This document shows positions 27,296 through 36,082 of a stretch of 64,000 bases of DNA, in pieces (position 1 is the stretch's first letter; every line of letters begins with the position of its first letter). Source of the DNA: Flavobacteriia bacterium (lineage in GTDB: Bacteria; Bacteroidota; Bacteroidia; Flavobacteriales; Flavobacteriaceae); the NCBI GenBank assembly GCA_011391075.1, contig JAABRF010000005.1, positions 1 to 64,000 on the forward strand, written 5' to 3'. The translations under genes were made by a program, and so were the position numbers. The notes under the pieces are model-generated. The model ran no database searches. It was given only the letters and a program-made list of their open reading frames with translations, and was not told the DNA's origin.

Positions 27296-28183
27296 ATGAA
27301 AATAAATCAATTGAAATTATTTATTTCAGCAATTATTCTTATTATCATTTCTACAGATAAAAGTTTAGCACAAGGGTTTAATGCAGATAATTACAAAATA
27401 TTTTACAATTTCAAAACTGTAAAACAAATTGATAATAAAAGACTTTTTGAAGTAAGTTTTGTAACCCAAAATGCAGAAGATAAATTAGATGAAATGCCCG
27501 TTTTTAAGGCTGAAATCAAATTTTTAAATGTTTTAGATGAACAAGAGGTATTATTGGGTTCCGTTTTGACATCAAAAGAAGGTAAAGCACAATTAATTCT
27601 TCCAGAAAATCAAACTTATTTGAAAGATAGCGATGGCAGAATTACGGTTCGTGCTAAATTTGAAGCAACAGATGCCTTAGAAGAACAATTAGAAGAAATT
27701 AGTTTCAAAGATTTAACTTTGGAATTTGGTATAACTGAAATTGACAGCGTAAGAACTATTTCCGTTAATGCATATACCTTGGACAATAATGGTGAATCGA
27801 TACCTGTAGAGGCTGCAGATATAGCTTTTTACGTGCAAGGAATGCTTTCTAAATTAAAAATTGAAGAAGGAGCTATTGAACAAGGAGTTTATGAATTTGA
27901 ATACGTCAATCAAATTCCCGGTGATGATAAGGGAAATCTTACTTTTTATGCTATGATTGAAGAAAGCGATGATTTTGCCAATGTCATTCAAATGAAAAAA
28001 GCTAAATTCGGTACGATTATTGAAAAAAATAAAATGGATAAAAATGCATTATGGGCCGATGCAGCGCCAATATGGATGTATATAGTTCTTTCCATTTTAT
28101 TAATTGGTGTTTATTCCAATTTTGCCTATTCAATTGTCAACCTTTTTAAAATCAGAAATGAGAAAGTAGAACCAGAATCATAA
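27296..28183 (+). CDS. Periplasmic beta-domain protein with C-terminal membrane anchor, unknown function
   Basis: A 295-residue protein that I do not recognise. A signal peptide (MKINQLKLFISAIILIIIS, ending near LAQ) is followed by about 220 residues of beta-rich, acidic sequence with no cysteine or CxxCH. One transmembrane helix lies near the C-terminus (WMYIVLSILLIGVYSNFAY, about 261-279), then a short basic cytoplasmic tail. The topology places the domain in the periplasm. It sits between the NrfD-like protein and a cytochrome c, so it is probably a structural or assembly partner of this electron-transfer complex; that is inference. Confidence 0.75.
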   Translation: MKINQLKLFISAIILIIISTDKSLAQGFNADNYKIFYNFKTVKQIDNKRLFEVSFVTQNAEDKLDEMPVFKAEIKFLNVLDEQEVLLGSVLTSKEGKAQLILPENQTYLKDSDGRITVRAKFEATDALEEQLEEISFKDLTLEFGITEIDSVRTISVNAYTLDNNGESIPVEAADIAFYVQGMLSKLKIEEGAIEQGVYEFEYVNQIPGDDKGNLTFYAMIEESDDFANVIQMKKAKFGTIIEKNKMDKNALWADAAPIWMYIVLSILLIGVYSNFAYSIVNLFKIRNEKVEPES

Positions 28184-28238
28184 ACAAATATTAAACCAAT
28201 CACAATTTTATTAATTAAACCAAAATAAGTAACTAAAA

Positions 28239-28628
28239 ATGAAAACAATTAAATTTTTGAGCATCGTAGGATTAGTAAGTCTAATGTTTATGTCTTTTAT
28301 AGACCAAGAGCCTTGGGTTGTTCCGGCTAAAGACAAAGCTAAAAAAAACACAGTAGCCAACGATAAAGAAAACATGGCCGAAGCCAAAACACTTTACAAT
28401 ACACATTGCAAATCCTGTCATGGGGCAAAAGGTTTAGGAGATGGTACGAAAGCAAAAGGTTTAAAAGGTGACCTAGGTGATTTTTCATCTACCAAATTCC
28501 AAGCCCAAACCGACGGTGAATTATTCTACAAAACTAAAATTGGTAGAGCAGATATGCCTAGTTATGCTAAAAAAATGACGGATGAAGAAATCTGGTTGAC
28601 TGTACACTTCATGAGAAGTTTGAAATAA
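28239..28628 (+). CDS. Class I c-type cytochrome
   Basis: A 129-residue secreted cytochrome c. The hydrophobic N-terminal segment (FLSIVGLVSLMFMSFI) serves as signal or anchor. The haem site is CKSCHGAKGLGDG at about 57-61, and the axial Met is likely in RADMPSYAKKMTDEEIW (about 108-120). It is the last gene of the respiratory cluster, followed by a strong terminator. It may be the soluble acceptor or donor linking the Fe-S/NrfD unit to terminal oxidases or to the multiheme cytochrome. Confidence 0.92.
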   Translation: MKTIKFLSIVGLVSLMFMSFIDQEPWVVPAKDKAKKNTVANDKENMAEAKTLYNTHCKSCHGAKGLGDGTKAKGLKGDLGDFSSTKFQAQTDGELFYKTKIGRADMPSYAKKMTDEEIWLTVHFMRSLK

Positions 28629-28649
28629 TAAGTTAAATTCATTTCTATT

Positions 28650-28686
28650 AACAGCGCTTTTAGATTATAAAAGCGCTGTTTTTTTT
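28650..28686 (+). terminator. Rho-independent terminator of the respiratory cluster
   Basis: A perfect 13-bp stem (aacagcgctttta / taaaagcgctgtt) with a 5-nt loop is followed by eight T residues, 21 bp after the cytochrome c stop. Confidence 0.92.
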
Positions 28687-28781
28687 AATGTACGGTTTTA
28701 CTTACTACGTTTTTGGAATAAAAAAATAACCTAAAAAAATTAAAATTTTAGAATTTTATAGGCTAAGTGTTGAAAAAATGC

Positions 28782-28789
28782 TAATTTTG
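28782..28789 (+). promoter_or_regulatory. Candidate -7 element of the Rrf2 gene
   Basis: TAATTTTG matches TAnnTTTG exactly, 36 bp upstream of the Rrf2 ATG. No clear -33 TTTG is seen. Confidence 0.4.
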
Positions 28790-28825
28790 ACATGAAATTA
28801 ATTCAAGTTCAAAGATAAAATTTGT

Positions 28826-29227
28826 ATGAAAATCAACACCAAAATAAGATATGGGTTAAGAGCAATGATTGAAATTGCAAAACACACATCCGAAAATGGT
28901 GTGCTTCAAAAAGATATTGCAATCAATCAAAGTATTTCCTTAAAATATCTCGATCCAATTCTCAACTCATTAAAAGTGGCCAATTTGATCCATAAAAAGA
29001 GTCACAAAGAAGGATATATCCTAAAAAAACCTGCAACTGAAATCACGATATTTGAAATTCACAATGCCTTTGAACCGGGAATTAGGATTTTGGATTGCTT
29101 GGATTTACACAATGATTGTAATATTGAAGCCAAATGCGACGTCAAAGGTTTTTGGTGCGAATTGAACACCATGATTGCAGATAAATTTAAATCTGTAACG
29201 CTATACGATTTAGTTCAAAAAAATTAA
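28826..29227 (+). CDS. Rrf2-family transcriptional regulator
   Basis: A 133-residue winged-helix regulator. The N-terminus MKINTKIRYGLRAMIEIA and the recognition region LQKDIAINQSISLKYLDPIL are typical of Rrf2 (IscR/NsrR/RirA) proteins. Four Cys lie within about 22 residues (CLDLHNDCNIEAKC and FWC, about residues 91-112), and three of these could bind an Fe-S cluster that senses NO, iron or redox state. It lies just after the terminator of the respiratory cluster on the same strand, so it could control that cluster or itself. The signal sensed cannot be read from sequence. Confidence 0.9.
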   Translation: MKINTKIRYGLRAMIEIAKHTSENGVLQKDIAINQSISLKYLDPILNSLKVANLIHKKSHKEGYILKKPATEITIFEIHNAFEPGIRILDCLDLHNDCNIEAKCDVKGFWCELNTMIADKFKSVTLYDLVQKN

Positions 29228-29232
29228 AACCT

Positions 29233-30183
29233 TTATTCTTCTCCCAATAATTGATTGATTTTATCTAAATTGGGTGCTAAAATAATCTCAATTCTTCTAT
29301 TTTTAGCTTTTCCATCACTTGTAGCATTCGATTGAACCGGCAAATACTCACTTCTACCTGCCGCTGTGATTTGGATTGGTTTAACGCCTTTGTTCTGTAG
29401 TATTCTCACAATAGCCGTTGCCCTTTTTACAGACAAATCCCAATTATCAATAATCGTTGTGCCACTATAGGGAACATTGTCCGTATGACCTTCAATTAAA
29501 ACCTCAATGTCTTGATTTTGTACCAATACAACGGCCAATTTTTCAACCGCATCAATTCCTTGAACACCAACAGCCCAACTTCCGGAATCAAAAAGTAACT
29601 TATTTTCCATAGACACATATACTTTCCCGTTTTTATGTGTAACTGTCAAGCCTTTTCCTTCAAAACCCTTTAATGCATTGGAAACAGCATTTTTTAAGGC
29701 ATTCATTTTGGCTTCTTTTGTTGCAATCAAATCTTGTAGCTCCGCAATGGTTTGAGATCGTGCTTCCAGTTCTGATTGTAATTTGAGTAAACGCGTATTT
29801 TCAGTTTCCAACAATCGTTCTTTTGTTTCCAGCTCGGTCAACAATTGCCTTATCGTATTGGCCTTTTCTGTAAGTTCTGAGGCACTTTCGGTCTGTAAAG
29901 CATCATAAGACGCTATCAACTTATCTAGTCTATCCTTGGCTGCATTATACGCTTGCTCCACACCTGCTTTGCGATCATTTAAATCTTGGATGGCTCCTTC
30001 TAAATTTTTTACATCATGCTGCAATTTATTGCGTTCTGCTACCAAATTTTCATTTTGATCAATCAATTCACTATTGGAATTGGACAAACGATTGTATTTG
30101 CGTTCCAAATCTTCATACACTTTTTTGGAAACACAAGAAGTGAAAAAGGATAACAACAAAATAATGGAAACTATCTTTCTCAT
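29233..30183 (-). CDS. OmpA-family peptidoglycan-binding lipoprotein with coiled coil
   Basis: A 316-residue lipoprotein. The lipobox is FFTSC (Cys about 17), followed by VSKKVYEDLERKYN. A long coiled coil spans about 20-165. The C-terminal OmpA domain (about 190-310) has GHTDNVPY, NWDLSVKRA and the peptidoglycan-binding phrase KNRRIEIILAP. It tethers the outer membrane to the cell wall. It is downstream of CcsBA but separated from it by a terminator. It is clearly a paralogue of the 283-residue protein at 35000-35851, sharing the MRK start, SCVSKK and the OmpA domain. Confidence 0.93.
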   Translation of the reverse strand: MRKIVSIILLLSFFTSCVSKKVYEDLERKYNRLSNSNSELIDQNENLVAERNKLQHDVKNLEGAIQDLNDRKAGVEQAYNAAKDRLDKLIASYDALQTESASELTEKANTIRQLLTELETKERLLETENTRLLKLQSELEARSQTIAELQDLIATKEAKMNALKNAVSNALKGFEGKGLTVTHKNGKVYVSMENKLLFDSGSWAVGVQGIDAVEKLAVVLVQNQDIEVLIEGHTDNVPYSGTTIIDNWDLSVKRATAIVRILQNKGVKPIQITAAGRSEYLPVQSNATSDGKAKNRRIEIILAPNLDKINQLLGEE

Positions 30184-30248
30184 AATTTAATGCTTTAAAA
30201 ATTAGTGAAAAAAAATACTATTAAAAAAGACTTTTATAATACAAATGC

Positions 30249-30256
30249 CAAAATTA
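30249..30256 (-). promoter_or_regulatory. Candidate -7 element of the OmpA-family gene
   Basis: On the minus strand TAATTTTG matches TAnnTTTG, about 66 bp upstream of the ATG at 30183. No convincing -33 is seen. Confidence 0.35.
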
Positions 30257-30265
30257 CAAAAAAAA

Positions 30266-30300
30266 TACGGGTTGACTTTATTAAAAAATCAACCTCGTAT
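30266..30300 (-). terminator. Terminator of the ccsBA gene
   Basis: On the minus strand atacgaggttga pairs with tcaacccgtat, with one bulge, and is followed by eight T residues. It lies 23 bp after the ccsBA stop. Confidence 0.8.
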
Positions 30301-30322
30301 TAATTAACAGTTATTTTATATC

Positions 30323-33300
30323 TTAACTTTTCTTACTACTAAATTTTCTGTATTTCAAATAAGAAAATATTGAAAATAATATAAAGAATACAGTAGTATA
30401 ATAAACCCAGTTAGGCACAGGAACTGGATCACCTGCTGCATATGAGTGCATACCACTTAAATAAAAATTAACCCCAAAAAATGTCATGATTAGGGTAGAA
30501 ATAGCCCACAAACTAGCCAAATTAAATGCAAATTTTCCTCTTAATCCTGGAACCAGTCTCATGTGTAGAATAAAAATGTAAATCATCATAGAAATCAAAG
30601 ACCATACTTCCTTAGGATCCCAGCTCCAATATCGTCCCCAACTTTCATTGGCCCATACACCTCCCAAAAATGTTCCAATAGACAAGGTAAACAATCCCAC
30701 AATCAAAACCATTTCATTGATATAAGTAAGTTCATCAATCGTATTATTGAGTTTTAGTGCATTCTTATTGTTTTTCAAAATATAGAGCCATAATACCACA
30801 AAGCCCAATAAGGCTCCTAACCCTAAAAAAGCATAACTAGAAGTAATCACCGCTACGTGTATCATCAACCAATATGATTTTAATACAGGTACCAAATTTG
30901 TAATTTCAGGATTCATAGAACTTCCATGCGCTATTCCTAGCAATAGCGATGCAAAAACAACAGTAGCCGCCAATATGAATTTACTTTGCTTATGTGAAAA
31001 ATACAATCCCACCAAAACACTTACAAAAGCAACAAAAACAATTGCTTCATATCCATCACTCCAAGGTGCGTGACCAGAAATATACCATCTTAAACCTAAA
31101 CCAAAAGCATGAAGAAACATGCCAATTGCTGTAAGTATGGTGAGAATCATTATGGTATATCGAATCCACTTGGTTGGTTTAGTAAATAAATCAACAAATG
31201 CAAAAACCAAAAAAGCAAATCCAACCAACATAAAATACATCATCAGTTTTTTAAATATACTCCAATGATTATAAGCTATTTCAAGATTTGTTTTGGTTGA
31301 ATTCGGAATTATTTCAGCACCGTATTTCTTTTGATAGGCACTAATAATATCAAGATTTTGATCGGCTTCAGTATAATCTCCGGTTTCAATGGCTTTCACC
31401 AATGATCTCATATAGGTTTGATGCATCTTGGCTACCAATGTATCATTACTTTCAATGAGTTCTTTGTCAAATCCTACTACCCATTTGTGATTTGAATCTC
31501 CAATTTTAGGATAAATCTGCATTACATTTCCACTGACAATAGAAACCAACACATTAAATCTTTCATCCAAATTAATAATCTCCTTATCTGTTGCAGTCCT
31601 ATCCATACTTTTCTTCATTTGTACTTCCTGAACCTTACTTCCTATGTAATAATTTTCCTTCACATTATTGAAAAAGTTGGCAATCGAGGTATAGCCATCT
31701 TCTACACCTAATTCCGTACTCATAAATTTGCCAAGTGCATGGGCTTTAACATGTATTAATGGCTGTTCTTCCCAATAATAAGGATCCAATTGAGCCGATA
31801 GCAATACTTGCTCTGCCGTCAATCCTTGATAAGTATCTTTTTTATATACTTTTCTCAAAGCTTCCAAAGCATAGGTATTCAAGGGTTTTATTCTACCTTG
31901 AAAATCCTGAATAAGCAACCTTCCAAATTTATCGGCATGTACCTTGCTGACTACATTATTCATCTTTTTTGGATGATCTTTCAAATCCATCATTTCACCT
32001 GCAACATGATTGTGATCGTCTGTCATTAATGACGTATGATTTGGCTCTTCTGAAATTTGAATACTATCAGCATTGAAATTCTGTGCATGAGTCGTAAGAG
32101 AATAACTTAAAAACAATAAAATGATTGAAATTTGATGCTTTTTCAATCTTTTGAGTTTCTCTGAAAGATCTTTAAATCGAGAACCATTCCAAAACAAAGT
32201 GAAAAACATACCCAATCCCATGAAAAAATATCCAACATAAGTAATTAGCGTTCCCCAATAATCATGATTTACGGAAAGTACTGTACCTTTTTCATCCATA
32301 TCATAACTTGATTGAAAAAAACGATATCCTTTGTAATCCAATACATGATTCATAAAAATACGATAATTCATAGAAAAGGTAGAATCAAGCACGGTTACCT
32401 CACTTGCATATGAAGAAGCAGAATTGGTCCCTGGATATCTTTCCATTTGAAAGTCATTTAATTGTATGGAAAAAGGAGTCTTAATTTCTTTGGAGCCGTA
32501 ACTCAAATTAAAATCTAAATCGTTCATTTTAATGATTACTGGATTTGAAATGGAATTTTTACTACCATAAAGTAATACAGGTTGAATCTCCTCTCCTGAC
32601 TCAACTTCTAAGAACAAAGCATCCAAAGGATATTTATCTCTATCCGATTGGTGTGCGGCCATAAGCTTTTGCTCTCCTTTTAACAAGGGTTCTGTAATTA
32701 TAAAATGCAAATTATCAAAGCTGTATAACTTCATTAATTCAACATTGTAAATACTGTCTTTTTTCAAAGGTGTTGGTTGTTGGGTTTTCATGTCCAAAAC
32801 ATTTCCATCTGAAGGTGCGTGAAAAGTAAAATTATTGAGTTTGTAATCAAAATTGAGGGCTCCATCTGTAGGATGATTTAAACTAAATGTATAATTTCCA
32901 AATTTAACGCTTTCTTGAATAGGAACATAAATATCTTCACGAGTATTCATTCCGGAAACAACAATATGCAAATGTTCTTTTCCGGTATCATTTTTCTCAA
33001 ATACAGTTTTAACATTAGGAATAAACCGGGTTGTTTTGATTTTAAAGGGAGTTTGTGCAACTTTATCTTGAATTGAATAGGTCTTTTTTCCAATGAATCC
33101 AAAAAGAACTTCTTTAGACAAACTTATTTGATCAGTTCCTTTGCTAACTTTTACATCAAGATACGTTTTATCAGAAATAATCGTACTAGAAACGGCTCCT
33201 TCTCTAATTGACATAAGACCTTCAAATCCAAAATAACGAGAGACAAAAGCTCCAAAAAGAATAATAATAAAAGCTGTGTGAAAAATAAAAACAGGCCACT

Positions 33301-33523
33301 TCTCTTTTCGATAAAGTTTATATCGAAAAATATTACCAATAAAATTGAGCATCAACATCAACATGATCAACTCAAACCACCAAGTGTTGTATATAAAAGA
33401 TTTAGATGTTTGAGTTCCAAAATCGTTTTCAATAAAAGTGGCTGCTCCCATTGCAATGACAAACAAAATGATTAATACACTCATCAAACGAGTGGAAAAA
33501 AATAAGTTAAAAAAATTTTTCAT
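30323..33523 (-). CDS. ccsBA: Cytochrome c biogenesis protein CcsBA (ResB-ResC fusion)
   Basis: A 1,066-residue fusion of the two system II haem-handling proteins. The N-terminal half is ResB/CcsB-like, with several membrane helices in about the first 90 residues and a large periplasmic domain, then another helix near 430. The C-terminal half is CcsA/ResC-like with about eight helices and the WWD haem motif, NESWGRYWSWDPKEVWSL, at about 950-970. It exports haem and ligates it to CxxCH sites. The fused form is usual in Bacteroidota. Its position next to three c-type cytochromes fits a maturation role for them. No nrfA or nrfH accompanies it here. Confidence 0.95.
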   Translation of the reverse strand: MKNFFNLFFSTRLMSVLIILFVIAMGAATFIENDFGTQTSKSFIYNTWWFELIMLMLMLNFIGNIFRYKLYRKEKWPVFIFHTAFIIILFGAFVSRYFGFEGLMSIREGAVSSTIISDKTYLDVKVSKGTDQISLSKEVLFGFIGKKTYSIQDKVAQTPFKIKTTRFIPNVKTVFEKNDTGKEHLHIVVSGMNTREDIYVPIQESVKFGNYTFSLNHPTDGALNFDYKLNNFTFHAPSDGNVLDMKTQQPTPLKKDSIYNVELMKLYSFDNLHFIITEPLLKGEQKLMAAHQSDRDKYPLDALFLEVESGEEIQPVLLYGSKNSISNPVIIKMNDLDFNLSYGSKEIKTPFSIQLNDFQMERYPGTNSASSYASEVTVLDSTFSMNYRIFMNHVLDYKGYRFFQSSYDMDEKGTVLSVNHDYWGTLITYVGYFFMGLGMFFTLFWNGSRFKDLSEKLKRLKKHQISIILLFLSYSLTTHAQNFNADSIQISEEPNHTSLMTDDHNHVAGEMMDLKDHPKKMNNVVSKVHADKFGRLLIQDFQGRIKPLNTYALEALRKVYKKDTYQGLTAEQVLLSAQLDPYYWEEQPLIHVKAHALGKFMSTELGVEDGYTSIANFFNNVKENYYIGSKVQEVQMKKSMDRTATDKEIINLDERFNVLVSIVSGNVMQIYPKIGDSNHKWVVGFDKELIESNDTLVAKMHQTYMRSLVKAIETGDYTEADQNLDIISAYQKKYGAEIIPNSTKTNLEIAYNHWSIFKKLMMYFMLVGFAFLVFAFVDLFTKPTKWIRYTIMILTILTAIGMFLHAFGLGLRWYISGHAPWSDGYEAIVFVAFVSVLVGLYFSHKQSKFILAATVVFASLLLGIAHGSSMNPEITNLVPVLKSYWLMIHVAVITSSYAFLGLGALLGFVVLWLYILKNNKNALKLNNTIDELTYINEMVLIVGLFTLSIGTFLGGVWANESWGRYWSWDPKEVWSLISMMIYIFILHMRLVPGLRGKFAFNLASLWAISTLIMTFFGVNFYLSGMHSYAAGDPVPVPNWVYYTTVFFILFSIFSYLKYRKFSSKKS

Positions 33524-33938
33524 GAATATATATTTTTGTGAATAATTGTATTTTAGTTGTTTAATGATTACATAAATTCAAGAATTAAAGGCCTGAAGAT
33601 TAATGTTCTCCCGTCACGTATAAGTGTGGAATCAGGATTATTCAATTCAATATTAATGATGTTATAAATTGAATATTTCCACTAATAATGGAAATACTAA
33701 TTTCAAACCCTGATTATTATCTGAAGAAATGTAACTGTTTTACACTATATTTTCTATATAATTAGTAGCACTAAAATGTTGGACAAAAATAGGCATTTAT
33801 ACAGAATAAAACCAGAATAATTTGTAAAAAAAAACAATCAAAACAATTGAATTAATCAATCAAGAGAAAGCCAATTGATAGGAGTCAGAAGAAAATGCAT
33901 TTGATTATGTAATCACTATTTAGGTACTACATAATATT
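33524..33938. other. 415-bp non-coding gap upstream of ccsBA
   Basis: I see no gene or RNA with a known fold here. A short inverted repeat lies at 33674-33696 (tatttcca / tggaaata, 7-nt loop) on the leader side of ccsBA. Related phrases atcagga and cctgatta flank it at about 33632 and 33708. The gap lies between the ccsBA start and the end of the PAP2 gene, both on the minus strand, so it should hold the ccsBA promoter. I find no clear -7/-33 pair. Confidence 0.4.
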
Positions 33939-34502
33939 TCAATTTATGACAAATTTTGACCATAAATAATGAAATAATGCATGAAAAACAAAACCCAAAA
34001 AAACACCTAAGATTGCGCCAGTAAGCACATCAGATGGAAAATGAACCCCTAAATAAATACGGCTGTAAGCAAATAAAATGGGCCAAATTAAAATGAAATA
34101 AATAGGTTTAAAATAGGACTTCAAACTCAGGATTACAAATGTAGAAACAGCAAAAGAGTTGGTTGCATGACCCGATAAAAAACTATATCCTCCCGATTTT
34201 TTCACTACTCTAATCAAAGAACTTATAGATTCATCTTTAAATGGTCTGATTCTTTGAAAGGTTTCCTTGATGAGATTTACAAATTGATCAGTAAAAGTAA
34301 TGAGTAAAGCTATGAAAAATAGGGTAAATAGCGTTTTTTTCCAGCCGAAATGCTTGAGTAATAAATATAAAATAATCACATACAACGGAATCCAAACATA
34401 CTTATTGGTTACCCCTATCCAAAAAAAATCCCATTGCTCATTTCCCATTGAATTGAGAAATACCAATAGCCTTTGATCCCAATTTATGATTCTATCCAAC
34501 AA
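33939..34502 (-). CDS. PAP2-family membrane phosphatase
   Basis: A 187-residue membrane protein with five or six helices. The acid-phosphatase signature is complete: KETFQRIRPF (motif 1), SGGYSFLSGHATNSFA (motif 2, PSGH-like, about 104-119) and SRIYLGVHFPSDVLTGA (motif 3, about 146-162). Such enzymes dephosphorylate undecaprenyl pyrophosphate or other lipid phosphates at the membrane surface. The start is TTG (34502), two bases after the tatA stop, indicating translational coupling with tatA. Confidence 0.92.
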   Translation of the reverse strand: MLDRIINWDQRLLVFLNSMGNEQWDFFWIGVTNKYVWIPLYVIILYLLLKHFGWKKTLFTLFFIALLITFTDQFVNLIKETFQRIRPFKDESISSLIRVVKKSGGYSFLSGHATNSFAVSTFVILSLKSYFKPIYFILIWPILFAYSRIYLGVHFPSDVLTGAILGVFLGFVFHALFHYLWSKFVIN

Positions 34503-34504
34503 CT

Positions 34505-34780
34505 TTAAAATTTAGTGGTACGTTTGATAGGCCCAGTATATTCTTCAACATTCTCTTTTAACTTATCTACTTCAGCCTTGATATCTTTGGAAATATTGGA
34601 CACTGATGCATCAATATCCTTTTTATAAGCCGATTGATTGATTTCTCGTTTCACTTCATTGGTAGCATCCCGCAATTGACGCATACCTTTACCTAAACCT
34701 CTTGCTAATTCGGGTACTTTATCAGCTCCAAATAACATGACTACAACCAAAAGGATAAAAAATATTTCTGAACCGCCCAT
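34505..34780 (-). CDS. tatA: Sec-independent protein translocase TatA/E
   Basis: A 91-residue protein starting at the ATG at 34780 (MGGSEIFFILLVVVMLFGAD), which gives the canonical TatA layout: short N-terminus, one helix, FG hinge, and the amphipathic helix KVPELARGLGKGMRQLRDA, then a charged tail. An upstream in-frame ATG at 34828 would add 16 unneeded residues. TatA forms the export pore for folded proteins carrying twin-arginine signals. Two candidate substrates lie in this window: the Fe-S protein at 24769 and giant protein 1. It is coupled to the PAP2 gene downstream. tatC is not in the window. Confidence 0.93.
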   Translation of the reverse strand: MGGSEIFFILLVVVMLFGADKVPELARGLGKGMRQLRDATNEVKREINQSAYKKDIDASVSNISKDIKAEVDKLKENVEEYTGPIKRTTKF

Positions 34781-34927
34781 GATTTTAAAAAAATTACAAA
34801 TCAAAAAAAATAAAATTCCAAACAACACACATTGAATTCAAAATGGTGTTAAATTGAATTGAAACTGTATTTCTAGACTTAAGATTAACAAAAGCGAAAT
34901 TACAAACAAATTTCAAAAAAAAAGCCA

Positions 34928-34960
34928 CAAAACCACTTTCATTTTAAAAAAGTGGTTTTG
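34928..34960 (-). terminator. Terminator of the second OmpA-family gene
   Basis: A perfect 12-bp stem (caaaaccacttt / aaagtggttttg) with a 9-nt loop is followed on the minus strand by a T-run, about 40 bp after the stop at 35000. Confidence 0.85.
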
Positions 34961-34999
34961 CGACTTATAATTATAAGTAGATTAATAAAAACAAATATC

Positions 35000-35851
35000 T
35001 TAATTTGTGTTTGGAGCACTTTCCATCAACTTGATAAATTCATCCAACTTGGGAAGAATAATCACTTCAGTTCTACGGTTAATGCTGCGTCCTGCTTCAG
35101 TATCATTGGTAGCTTTTGGTACATATTCACTTCTAGCTCCTGCCGTGATACGTGCCGGATTGATACCCATATTGGTTTGGAAATAGCGTGCAATGGTATT
35201 GGCTCTCATGGCGCTTAAATCCCAATTATCTTTTACACAAGCATTGGTAATAGGCACATTGTCTGTATGTCCTTCAATCAGAATATCATAATCTTTGTAA
35301 TCATTTAAAATCACGGAAAGTTTATTTAAAACTTCGCCTGCTTTATCAGAAATCACATAACTTCCCGATTTGAACAACATTTTATCTGACAATGAAACAA
35401 ATACAACTCCTTTTAAAACTTTGACATCGACATCTTCATCTTCCAAATTATCTAAGGAACGTTTGATTTTATTACTCAAAGCCAAATTCATAGAATCATT
35501 CTTTCTACTGATATCGGTTAATTTACGAATATAAACATTGGCTGTACTAATCTCATCCAATAATTTACTGATATTAGTATTGCCTTGTTGACTCATACTC
35601 ACACATTTATCCAATGCATCTTGCAATTGTGCAATATTCTGTTTATGAGTTAAAATCTGTTCGTTTAAAAACTCAATTTTTGCCTTAGAAGCATCATCTT
35701 CAGTAAGACATTTCATCAAATTGGCTTTGCAATCCGTTAAAGATTGTTCGCTATCCTTAAATTTATTTTCGAGTTCTAAATACTGTTTTTTGCTCACGCA
35801 GGAACTCAAGCCTACTGCTACAAGCATAATTATTAAAAATAGTTTTCTCAT
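35000..35851 (-). CDS. OmpA-family peptidoglycan-binding lipoprotein, second copy
   Basis: A 283-residue lipoprotein. The lipobox is VGLSSC (Cys about 18), followed by VSKKQYLELENKF and a predicted coiled coil to about residue 120. The C-terminal OmpA domain (about 145-275) has EGHTDNVPI, NWDLSAMRA and SINRRTEVIILP. It anchors the outer membrane to peptidoglycan. It is a paralogue of the 316-residue protein at 29233, with the same start and domain plan but a shorter coiled coil. The two copies flank ccsBA, PAP2 and tatA. Confidence 0.93.
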   Translation of the reverse strand: MRKLFLIIMLVAVGLSSCVSKKQYLELENKFKDSEQSLTDCKANLMKCLTEDDASKAKIEFLNEQILTHKQNIAQLQDALDKCVSMSQQGNTNISKLLDEISTANVYIRKLTDISRKNDSMNLALSNKIKRSLDNLEDEDVDVKVLKGVVFVSLSDKMLFKSGSYVISDKAGEVLNKLSVILNDYKDYDILIEGHTDNVPITNACVKDNWDLSAMRANTIARYFQTNMGINPARITAGARSEYVPKATNDTEAGRSINRRTEVIILPKLDEFIKLMESAPNTN

Positions 35852-36082
35852 AATTGTTGATATTTAATTAACTTCGCTAAATTACTACAAAAACGAGGAA
35901 TATCAATGGATATTGCAACAAAATATTGTTAATTCAGCAATTGATTTTTTTCGCTGTGATTTCCTTTTATACTATTGTAATTCTATTATTGACCTTGCTT
36001 TAGCAACGAAAGTCAGTACGTATAAAAATATAAAGGATTAAAGAAAAAAAATTTACTTTGCTTTGATAATCTCGATAATTGA

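Noticed and set aside
22179-28628. Nitrite reductase (nrfHA) or a molybdopterin reductase operon
   Set aside because: No CxxCK haem site and no molybdopterin-binding protein are present, despite NrfC/NrfD-like subunits.
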